From the NCBI GenBank assembly GCA_946811185.2, contig OX328102.1, positions 16,865,194 to 16,929,193 of the forward strand: DNA of 64,000 nt, written 5' to 3'. The stretch is from Hippopus hippopus (taxonomy: Eukaryota > Mollusca > Bivalvia > Cardiida > Cardiidae). The notes under the pieces are model-generated. The model ran no database searches, was not told where the DNA came from, and was given only the letters and a program-made list of their open reading frames with translations. This document shows, piece after piece, positions 18,801 through 30,800 of the stretch. How positions within the stretch are numbered: the first letter of the stretch is position 1; the number at the start of each line of letters is the position of its first letter. The translations under genes and the position numbers were made by a program.

Positions 18801-21800
18801 CATGTCCTTTTTTGCGATCGCATCGATTGTTGAGGTAAAGCTAAGACTAGTTGTATTCCTCAGTTTTGCGGGAAAAAAATAAAGCATCAACAATATAAAC
18901 ACGTAAAATATGAATCTGTCAAACACAAGCTTTAGAAAAGCTATATTCTGCCATTCATTTCTATAAAAAAAAAGACAAGGCCATTTAGGTCATCGTGGAA
19001 CTAGGTCGATTTTTTAAGTAAGAAAATTGGAAAAAATTCTTGTCTCCAAACCAATTACAAGTTTTGCACTATTCTAAAATTAAGCCAATGGAAGTATGGA
19101 CACGAGTAATTTCTTCTTTAGCCAAAACTTTTTTTAAGCGGTCCAGCTGCATGGCGAAAAAAAAGGGCAATGCATTATGCGATTTCGGTTAACTAAGACG
19201 AATATCGCAAGGTTAGCGAAATTTTCGGCATTATGACAAAATGGCAGAATAAACAGAGGGGATTACAAGGAAAATCGAATCATAATGATGCATTTATTTC
19301 CGAGGTAACCCTAGACCCGTGAAACAAGACAGATGCAAACATTTTGTGAAGCATACAGTATTTTCCCCATGTAAATCTATATATCATTTGTTTTTCTCAT
19401 TTATCATTCAATCCTTTACTCTGTACCAAACGATCTCATATATTTACGACCCTGAGCAAGACGGTTTTTGAAAACATTTTGAGGTAAGGAGACAATGCTG
19501 GTGACCAGCATTTTTTCCTTTTCCCAAAATGTTGTCTTTCTTACAAAAGCCAACTTCTTCATTCATATTGCATTAATCTTTTGCTCTGCTTCGCTTTCGC
19601 TACAACTGTAGCCCTTTTTGCGAGCAGTGTAGGTTCTAATCAGACAGTACATAAGGTACGTTCTGATCTACAGTCTACAGCGACCGCCAGGTAGACATAT
19701 TCTGGTCACACACAGCTGTATAACTACAGTGTTTTAGTCGCTTCGTTTTGTGCATACTGGAAAATATGCATTTTATTTTGTAAGGCACCCTAGGGTTAAT
19801 AGGTTCTGATTTCTAGCGAGTTATGGCTGAAGGAACACATAAAGAAGTAGAGTGTATTACAACTCTTATTCGTTCCGCTGACGGCAACTTTGAACATTGT
19901 CAGTGTTGACGAATATCGGTGTAAACGAATATCAATGTAGATGATTAACAGTGTAAGCGAATATCAGTGTAAACAATTATCAATGTAGACGAATAACAGT
20001 GTACACCAGTAACAGTGTTAATTAATACAAGCACATACGAACATCAGTGTTTAATTCAGTTCAAACCCTTCCGTGGTTTTCGTTTAAAATTTTTCCAAGA
20101 CTGCCAACTTAAAGTCAGCTCGGAAAAGAGGTATCGAATGTTTTATTTAATCATCTTTACCTTTTACAACGACAAGCGAAACTTTGGGTGTCTTTGCAAA
20201 CAAATCAAGATCAGCAACCACAGAAAGTGCAGTCTAATCTCGTATTCACTACGTTTGATTTGTGTACATGTATTTATATGCCAACCAAAGTAGAATGAAA
20301 AAATACTTTTAGTTTTTTTTTTTCTTAAAAATACTACATATTTATAAAATACTCATTTATTTAGCGCTAGATGGTAGCCTGTACCAACCAACCATTTGTG
20401 TTTACGACCCTGAGGAAAATTTGAATCATTACTTTCTATTTTTTCTTTTCACAAAATGTTTTCTATCCTTTCAATTACAGATCTCCTTCTTAAAGCCATA
20501 TTCGGTTCCTCGTCCAAAATACCTTCAATATGGACAGGTCTAAAATTTTATCGCCTGGTAAAAAGTCAAAATAGGGTAATTGTATTTACTGTCAAGACGC
20601 TAAACTCTGATTTATGCGATTTTAATGATCTATACTTTAGACGAAATCGACGGATTTCGAGACGCCCGAAATGGTTTTTAAAATGGCTATTACCGTTTAA
20701 AGTTCCTGGAACCTTTTTCGACTATAACGATAAAATGTTTTCTTCTCATCTTTTCGTTTTTTTTTTTTTTTTTCGCCTTAATTTACATGTCTCGTATGTA
20801 GGTTATTTCAACCGACTGTTCCTTAGAATGAAAGAGGCAGTGGATGGACCCCTTTCGATGGACCTCTGGAGTAACGATTACAATCGGAGGGGTCACGCTG
20901 TTTTATTACTTCCTAAAGCAAATTTACGCAGACCCTTTTTTTTTAAATGAGGTGATAAGGGTGAATTAAGTTCTTGAAGATAAGGCAAATGTCATTCTAG
21001 GGTGATACAGAAAAGTATTTCTTGGCTAGGGCACTGCTTAAAAATATCAAGCACATGTTCCCTTTCCATGCTTGAATCAAGTGCCACCTTCTAGTCTGTT
21101 TAAATAAAATAAAATTAGCACCATCTCCATGTTTAAACAAAACACTTGGTCCATGTCAGTGCTTATATCGAATACTAGCCCCCCTTTCCATGCTTAAATC
21201 AAACAGTAGCTCCCTTTTAATACTTATATCAAGAGCAGTCTCCCTTGCTTTATAATAATTAAGCACTACTTCCTATCAACGCTCAAAACAAGCACCAACT
21301 CTATGCTTATATAAAGTACTCGCGTCCTTTCCATGCTGATATGAAACAGTAACTCCCTTTCCTTGTATATATCAAGCTCTTGCTTCCTTTCCATGCTGCA
21401 TCAAGCACATGATCCCTTTCTATGCTATTTTAGCACCAGCGTCCTTTCAATGCATTTATAAAGCACAGGCCCCCATATTCATGCTTTTATCTAACACTTG
21501 ACGCCATGCTCATACAAATCACGCACTGTATTTTCATGTTGATATCAAGCTTCATTTCAATGTTTAAATCCAAACACCTGATCCCTTTCAAATAGAAATT
21601 TCATTATTTTAGACCTGCCTATCTAGTCGTCCCTAACTGTATAGACATCAATAAATTGCTCTCTTTGCGTGCTTGTATCAAGCAATGAGTCCCTTTGCAT
21701 GCTTGCACCAAGCACTTGCTCCCTCTCCATACTTAAACCAAGCAATACTTTCCTCTCCATACTTAAACAAAGCACTACTTTCCTTTTCATGCTTAAACAA

Positions 21801-24800
21801 ATCACGAATTTCACTTCTACGCTTAAACCAAGCACTCACTTTACTATTATTATATATCAAGCACTTGCTCCCTTTTCAATGTTTTTATCAAGCACTTATT
21901 CCCTTTCCATGTATACTAAGTTTAGAGTCCCTTTCTATGCTTATCTGAGGCACTACGAGTACTCCCCTTTCCATGCTTATATCAAGCACTAGCTTCCATT
22001 CCTTGCTTATATCAAGCACTAGCCCCAAATCCATGCTTATATCAAGACCTTGCCTGCTTTTAATGTTTATATATGTATCAAGCATTTGTTCCTTTTTATG
22101 CTTATTGCGCACCTACTCCACCTTCCATGCTTAAGTTAACGACCTACTCCTTTTCCATACTTACACCAATGACTTACTCTCTTTCCATGTTCTTATGAAG
22201 CACTAGCTTGTTTTCCATGCTTAAGTACAGCACTTGATCCCTTGCCATGCTTATACATGTAACAGTACCTTTCTTCCTTTTCATACCTATTTTAAGCACT
22301 TGCTCCCTTTCAAAGACGAATTCCATTGTTTTAGATCCCCAATTTGTAGTCTGAAAATGCTCTCAATCAGAACGAGTCTAAAATTTTGCATTTTGGTGAA
22401 GAGTTACGAGTAAGACTGATTGTTGAATACAGCTCTTTGACTAGTATTTAACTGTTTCTTTAATGACACCCTATTATGCAATAACGAGTTTCTTGAAACA
22501 ACCTTAAATTATCTGTTTGGCTCTTTCAGCACCAAATGTGTATTAATTCGACCTCTTTCGACGGCTGAAATACAGTCCACTGAAAGTCAGAAAGATTTTT
22601 ATCTTAAAGGCTCGACTAAACAAGCGGACGGTATAGATCCAAGTTCAGGGTCTATGTTCACCAACCACTCTTTAGAACGTTCTCAGTCTTATTCTCCAGA
22701 ATGTTCTAAATGTGAAAGTAACACAATATCTGATTGGCTAAACCATTTGATAAAATGGTTTAGCCAATCAGATGTTGTGTTACATTCAAATTTAGGAAAA
22801 TTTGCAGAATATGACTAGGAACATTCCAAAGAATGATTGGAGAATACGGACCCTACGGCACGTTCTATGCAGTCTAATCTCGACCTTTGGCGTCAGCAAA
22901 TGCCTCTGTTTTCGCCAATAATGCTTAAAGAGTTAATAAAGAGAGCCCTTTTATTAAATTGCATATTTTCCAGTAAAACTTGTATTTGCAGACAATATCG
23001 ACTACAATTATCATTAATAAACGGGAGGAATCCTTGCAGTTTTCGGCTGCATTTTGAAGTAATTACTATCATTATCTTTTGCAGGAATCAGGAAATTCTC
23101 GATACTAAACACACGTTTCTTGTGTCTGTGTCTTTTTACGCTTGCACAGTTGCCGTTCCTGTGCTATAAAGAGAGAGAGAGAGAGAGCGGTGTCACTGTG
23201 TTGATAAATGGTCAAATTGGTTGTAGGTGTTGTTAAGAGCCAAGCGTAACTAGAAAGAAAACCAGCAACAAGCCTTTAACAATTAACAATATTTATTAAT
23301 GAATAAAGACAAAAGAGTACAATAACAGTTACGTTTGAATGAAAGTTTGACAAGTTTTAATCTTAGAACAAGAAATAGAATAAGTCCCTCAAAATTAAGA
23401 ATTATGTTTAGACTACAAAAAGTATGAAATTTCTGGTTCCTAAAACCTAAATTAACAATAGTTTTAACTTGCAGATAGATATGAGCAACCTGTTTAATAA
23501 AAAGATAGTTCCAACTTACAGATGTATATTCCAAATTAAATCCAACACTTTTCACTAATTCTGTATCCTCAAAGCTCACAAGTCTAAGTTCAAAATCCAA
23601 ATCACCAAGTAAGTCACTCCTATTTATATCAGCTTGGAAAATTCTAGATTAGTCTTTTCTAGAACGATGACAACAAGCTATTTATAGACATGGATTGATA
23701 AACAACTTGTTTACTAACAATCCTGTTTCTAAAAATAACCACAATGGAAAACCAATGAATGTTCTTTATGTTTCTAGAATATTCTGTATACAGAGTGACA
23801 ACAAAAAAAGGTCACATGTATATCCTATTACATAACACTTCCCCTCCTAAAGGAAAAAAAAGTTTTATGAAGTAAAACTTTCTTTTGTCTGAAGATAGAA
23901 AACATCATTACACATAAATGTACGTAAAAATACACTATACATAAAAACAAATGTTAACCATTTACAAGCTAACCTCTAGACAAAGCATCAGGGATAATAT
24001 AGTCCATCAGGGGTTACAAACGCAGGAATCTCTTTAACTCTTTCAGTGAGAGGAATTTGCCAAAATCCTTTTAGAAGATCAAATTTGGTTACATATTTTG
24101 CATGACAAATGTTGTCAATGCAGTCATCTACTCTTGGCACTGCAAACAAATCAGTCTTGGTCACAGTATTAACTTTTCTATAGTCAGTGCACATATGAAA
24201 AGTTCCATCTGGCTACGGTACAAGAATACAGGGAGAACTGCATTCACTTTGACTAGGTTCAAAAAAAGTCATTGTCCAATAAAAACTTGATTTCCTCTCT
24301 TAAGATGCTCCAGTTTCTTGGGATTCATTCGATATGGGTATTGTTTCACTTGTTTTGAATTTTCAATGTCCACATCATGGTATATTGTATCTGTCCGTGT
24401 TGGAATATCAGGGAACAGGTGATCATATTCAGAAATTAACTTTTTTAATTCATCTTTTTGATTATAATCTAAATGTGAAAGTTTTTCATCTAAATTTCTT
24501 AAAATGTAGAATTCTGTAATTTTGAACAAATAGGGTTAGACTTATCGAAGTTCATTTCTTCACAATTTATATGTATGTCTTCATGGTTAATGTTATTTTG
24601 ATTTTGAGGGCTTGAGGTAACTACATTTATTGGTGAAATATTTGAATTATCCCCATCAACATATTCTTTTAACATATTAATATGACATAATTGTTTTTGC
24701 TTTCGCCTGTCAGGAGTTGTTATCACATAATTTAAGTCACTGACCTTTTTCTCTACAGAATAAGGACCAAAATATCTTGCTTGTAGAGGCCTACCAGGAA

Positions 24801-27800
24801 TTGGTAGAAGAGCTAAAACTTTATCTCCAGGTTTAAAATTTCTTTCTTTAGTATTCTTGTCATATTTTTCTTTCATTTTACATTGAGTTTTCTCTAAATG
24901 ATTAAGAATTTTGTGATAGGTTTTATTGATACCTAAATGACCTGACATAGGTGTTTCATGAGCTAAGCTTAATATTTCTAATCTATAGGATTTAGGAACA
25001 ACGACTTGATGATTGACAGCCCACTCATCATCAACAGAGACTTCAGGAGGGCGCCACTTTCTCATTAATATTCCATTTTTTATATAAAAACAGACAGGTT
25101 CCTGTGAAAGATCAGTTTCACTGACAGCTTTTTGAAATAAAGGTGCAAGTTCTGGATCATTGTGTTGGTCTTCACTTAGTTTTGACCTTGACCTTGTATC
25201 ATGGCCTTCATTAACTAAGGGTGAAGATGTGTAATCCAATTCTGATGAATTATGTTTGGAATTTGTCTGACTTTCAGACAGGTTTTGTGAAAAAGATCTG
25301 TTAATTTCATTTTTAAATAAATGACCCAACAAAGAATCAGATAAGTCAATATCAGACTGATTTTCAGTCAAAATGGTTTTCTTTGCCATAGCTCTAGTAA
25401 CTGCACATGACGGGTAAAGGTCAGGAATTTCTTCCTAAATTGGATCGGGTGATTGATCCATGCAAGGTGTGTCAGTTACAAGTGGATTAACAATTACCTT
25501 ATCTGCGGCTAAATCACTGCCTAATAACAAATGAACACCTTTAAAAGGTAATTTTTTTCTAATACCAACAGTCACTGGACCATTAATTAAGTCTGAAGAC
25601 AAATAAATGTTATGAAGCGGAACATTAACAAATCCACATTCTACACCCTGAATAAGGACACTTGTCCCAGAAGAAGTCTTCTCAGAAAAAAAGCAGGACA
25701 TCTGCTAAAATAAGAGATTGAGAAGCTCCAGTATCACGTAAAATTTTAATAGGGGTAGACTGGGCAAAATCACTTTCTGGTGACACAAAACCATCTGATA
25801 AGAATGGTTCATAAATCTCCATAACAGTATCAGTCTCAGGTACTTTGGCCTGGACAAAGGTTTGGTCTTTAAAACATGACTGAGGTGTAGACTTTAATGA
25901 AGTAAGGCCTGTAGGCTTATGACCTTCTTGTTTTTCCCGTTTTCTTTTTAAAACAGGACATTCAGAAATAATATGGCCTGATTCTTTGCAATAATTACAA
26001 GTGGGTCGAGATAAGGGATTTTGACCTTTGGCTTCATAAGGAGACTTGGGTTTGGGACTATTCTGATTGGAATTGTCATTATGTTGACTAAAGTTTGGTT
26101 TAGGACCAGCAGATGAATAAAAAGGTTTTCGAGGGTTTAATTTATTCATGAAAGAGACCTTATGCGTCAAGGCAAAGTTGTCTGCTAAGCAAGCTGCTTC
26201 ATCTAAAGTTTCAACTTCTTTCTCGTCTAAGAAAGTTTTTATATCGAAATTAATGCACCTTTTAAATTCTTCAACTAACAATAATTGTCTAAGTTTTCCA
26301 TGATCAGAATTTATTTTCTTTGAATGGCACCACCTATCAAATAACTGTTCTTTAGTTCTAGAAAATTCAACATGGGTTTGATCATTTTCTTTTCTGCAGT
26401 TCCTAAATTTTTGTCTATATGCTTCAGGTACAATTCATAAGCCTGTAGAATTAATTCCTTAACATCATCATAAGAGCCTTTCCAGTTACAACGCTTTGCA
26501 AAAATAAGGTCCAGTGTTCTTTTGGCCATTTCAAATTTTCAGCAAATCTTTCAAAATGTGAAAAGTATTTATCAACTTCACGTTCTTGAAATGGCGGTAC
26601 AAGTCTGAGGTGTTTTGTTATGTCAAAGCCATTAACCACATGCAAAGATGTTTTTTCTTTATTTTCCATTTCTAATTCTTTCATTCTGATCTGAAATTGC
26701 CTATCCTTTTCTCTTTCCTCAACATGCATTTTTAATTCTTTTTAGTTCATTCTTTCTTCTTGCTCTAATTTTAATTTTATCTCCTGTAATCTCTCTTCTT
26801 TTTCCATCTGTAGTTTTAATTTTTCTAAATCAATATTAGTTTTAACGTCTGTCTGAGACACAAGAATGAGAGACAGAGCAAACGAGTCAAGTATTTCTTC
26901 ATCAACCAAAAACTGAACAATATAATTCTTAATTTCATGCTTTAATATAGTACCTTAAATGGCAGTCAGTTTATAATGAGAAGCAAGATCTAATAAATCA
27001 GACTTTTTTGCCAAATTTAACAACTCCTGAGAAGGTTCAGCAATAAATTTTTCAAGATCAAAAGACATGTTTGCTTTTTGCTGGTTCAGTAGAATAAAAA
27101 TCAATTTTTTTTTTATTATCTAATGAACTTTAATACTGTAACAAGTTTAAAATAATTTCAAAGTATATTCAAAATGACTAAATGATCAATCCCAGACGAG
27201 CCCCCAATTTCTGTTACGAGCCAAGCGTAACTAGAAAGAAAACCAGCAACAAGCCTTTAACAATTAACAATATTCATTAATGATTAAAGACAAAAGAGTA
27301 CAATAACAGTTACGTTTGAATGAAAGTTTGACAAGTTTTAATCTTAGAACAAGAAATAGAATAAGTCCCTCAAAATTAAGAATTATGTTTAGACTACAAA
27401 AAGTATGAAATTTCTGGTTCCTAAAACCTAAATTAACAATAGTTTTAACTTGCAGATAGATATGAGCAACCTGTTTAATAAAAAGATAATTCCAACTTAC
27501 AGATATATATTCCAAATTAAATCCAACACTTTTCACTAATTCTGTATCCTCAAAGCTCACAAGTCTAAGTTCAAAATCCAAATCACCAAGTAAGTCACTC
27601 CTATTTATATCAGCTTGGAAAATTCTAGCTTAGTCTTTTCTAGAACGATGACAACAAGCTATTTATAGACATGGATTGATAAACAACTTGTTTACTAACA
27701 ATCCTGTTTCTAAAAATAACCACAATGGAAAACCAATGAATGTTCTTTATGTTTCTAGAATATTCTGTATACAGAGTGACAACGAAAACAGGTCACATGT

Positions 27801-30800
27801 ATATCCTATTACATAACAATGTCAGTAAGTATGTTGACACTGACATGGTTGTACAGGCAGCGATGATGTTAGAGAGAGAGAGAGAGAGGGAGAGAGAGAG
27901 AGATGAAAAGAGAGAGAGAGACGGCAACAAACAACAAACAACAAAGAGAGAGAGAGAGTCAGTTACCTTGTAAACTCCGTGTACGGTTGAACAATGGTCA
28001 AATCTGTTGTAGAGGTCATTGAGCATGTTGACGACGGACATAGCTGGACAGGCGGCAGCGATGTTTGTGAACGTTACAATATCACTGAACAGTATGGTCA
28101 CCTGTTCGTAGCGTTCTATATGTAAACAGGAAAATGGAGGAACGTAAATCGAGTTTACAAGACACGAATTTGATTGTTCGGCTAAGCTGAATTCACTCGC
28201 TTTTGACCTACTTCTTGGTTTTGATATACACAAATTAATAAATGTAATTTGCAATTGGTCAAAAGTGTAGACATGTTTATTCGGCGGGCCCCTGCAGGTC
28301 TATTTGAGGGCATGTCTGAGACTAATATAGACCTGTATCTATAATAATAAAATTCAAAAGAATTTAAGATCTTTACATACTAGTAACCCTAGAGATTACT
28401 GGAAATATTTAAATTCTCTGAATGATCAGGATAAAGGGGAAAAACCCAGTTTGGAATCACTATATAAACATTTTAAAAATGTCAGTAATGATGAGTCACA
28501 TGACAATGAGGATCCTACCATCAACTTTGAAAACATGACATTAGATGATGACCCAATTTTGAATGCTCCCTTCACACCACAGGAAATTCAAAAGAGCATT
28601 AAAAAATTAAATAACAATAAATCACAAGGCTTAGATAATATCAAAAATGAGTACATTAAATATTCACAGGAAAATTATTACCTGTTTATGTAAACCTCTT
28701 TAACAAAATCCTAGATTTAGGGATATTTCCAACTGAATGGTCATCAGGTGTTATTATACCAATATACAAGAAAAAGGGTGAAAGAACTGACCCTGAAAAT
28801 TATCGCCCTATTACACTCTTAAGCTGTGTTAGTAAGCTTTTTAGCTATGTCTTGAATGACCGGTTACAACACTTTATATTATCCCACAATCTCTTATCAG
28901 AAAATCAAGCTGGCTTCAGAGCAGGTTATTCTATAACTGATCATCAATTTACCCTGAACTCTATTATTCAACTGTTCAAGTTTTACAATAAAAGGCTTTT
29001 TTGCTGCTACATAGACTTCTCTAAAGCATTTGATTCTGTATGGCGGGTGGGATTGTGGTCCAAATTACTTAAATATGACATAAATGGTAATTTTTTTCAT
29101 CTTATTAGGAATATGTACCAAAATATCAAATCATGTGTATCAGTAAACAGTAATGTTTCTGAATTTTTTCTATGCAACTGCGGAGTCAGGCAAGGCGAAA
29201 ATCTGTCACCAGTTCTTTTCTCACTGTTTTTGAATGACCTTGAGTGTTATCTCATCGACAACAATAATGATGGTATAACCCTACGCTGCAATGAAATTGA
29301 TATAATGCTAAAAATATTAATTCTGTTGTATGCAGATGACTCAGTTATACTTGCAGATGACCCAAAAAAGTTACAGTTATGTCTAAATAGCTTCTCAGAA
29401 TATTGTAAAACTTGGAAATTACAGGTAAATACTAATAAAACGAAGATCATGATATTTGGCAGTAGGAAGAAAAATAGATATTTCTTTAAACTTGGTAACA
29501 GCAATTTAGAGACCGTTAGTGTACACAAATATTTGGGTATTTATTTTTCTTCTACTGGGAGTTTCTTAACAAATAGGAAATATCTTGTACAACAAGCAAC
29601 AAAGGCACTCTATTATTTTTACAGAAGAGTTAACAATTTGAATTTACCTGTTGATCTTGTGTTTAAGTTATTTGACCATACTATTTTTCCAATTTTAACA
29701 TTCTCCTCGATAGTATGGGGATATGAAGATAATAAAATCCTTGAAAAATTACATTGTGCATTCCTTAGGAAAATTTTACACTTAAAACAGAGTACTCCAC
29801 ATTATATGTTATATGCAGAAACAGGGAGGTTCCCTTTGGAAATAATGATAAAAACAAGAATGATAGCTTGTTGGAGTAGATTAATTACAGGAAATCAGAG
29901 CAAAATTGCATATAAAGTATAACAAATCATGATCCATACCACTGATTTTAAGTCCAAATGGATTGAACATATAAAAAGTATACTAAATGGAATAGGACGG
30001 CCAGACATTTGGATAAATCAATCTACATATATAAATGATGATACACATAAGATGGTGAAAAAAATTCTAATTGATCAATATCAACAACAATGGCATAACA
30101 GTTTACAAAAGTCTAGTAAAGGCACTAACTATGGCTTGTTTAAGGATAGAATAGAATTTGAAAACTATCTTACTTCTTTACCAAAAAAAGACTACCTAAC
30201 TTTGGCAAAATTTAGGACATCTAACCATTACTTACCTACTGAAACAGGTAGATGGAATAATATCCATATAAGTGAAAGAAAATGTCCACTTTGTATCCAA
30301 AATGACACTGGTGATGAAATGCATTATCTATTGAAATGTCCCCTCTTTAACACAAGTCGAGCTTCACCCATAAATAAGTATTACTACACAAGGCCAAACA
30401 TTATTAAGTTCCAGCAATTAATGAATAGCAAATCAGTTAAGCAATTGAAAAACTTGTGTAAGTTAATAAACAAAATTACAAGCTATTTTAAAAACTAAGC
30501 ATTACTTCTTCATTATCAGGCATTGCAGTTTAGGATCAAACAACACTTATTATGCTTGCTAATTCAACACATTATTTACGTTGGATATACATTTATAAAC
30601 ATTACTGATTAGATCAGAAGAGCACAAATCTGTTATTGAAATCCCTCAAGTGTTTTAAACTTTTGATAGCGTAATAACTAACTTCTACAGTATTTTTTTA
30701 TGTTTTTTCATGCAGATCTAGCGCAATTATTGCACACAAATCACTCTTTATTCGCAAATCTTGGGTAAGGTATCCAAATTCACGTGTACCGGTGTCTGTG

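Larger units (their letters stand above)
23231..27818 (-). mobile_element. Gmr1-type Ty3/Gypsy LTR retrotransposon, internally deleted
   Basis: Two 607-bp LTRs (23231-23837, 27212-27818), nearly identical, with TGTTA...TAACA ends. On the minus strand the order is gag, zinc knuckle, protease, integrase, reverse transcriptase, end of RNase H. Integrase before RT is the arrangement of the Gmr1 group of Ty3/Gypsy elements, not of ordinary Gypsy. The integrase core and most of RT/RNase H are deleted, so it is non-autonomous. Flanks GTGT and ATGT may be a diverged target duplication. High LTR identity implies a fairly recent insertion. Confidence 0.85.
13377..27966. other. Cyclase intron of 14.6 kb
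   Basis: No exon of a second gene recognised. It holds family-A, -C and -D repeats, a satellite-type composite element, two large degenerate tandem arrays and a complete but deleted LTR retrotransposon, each listed separately. Stretches at 14100-15750 and 19030-20000 show nothing recognisable beyond decayed family-F and -B fragments. Confidence 0.7.

Noticed and set aside
20456..20950. 164-codon open frame on the plus strand
   Set aside because: Begins in a family-B-like fragment, crosses a long T tract giving a phenylalanine run, has no recognisable domain, promoter or splice context.
21623..22112. Overlapping open frames on both strands in the minisatellite
   Set aside because: Periodic low-complexity products that follow the repeat unit.
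21040..22320. CRISPR-like array
   Set aside because: Units are contiguous and degenerate, with no unique spacers, in an animal genome.
27793..28254. Single 153-codon gene on the minus strand
   Set aside because: The frame simply runs from intron through the true cyclase exon, its donor, a (GA)n tract and part of the decayed duplicate.
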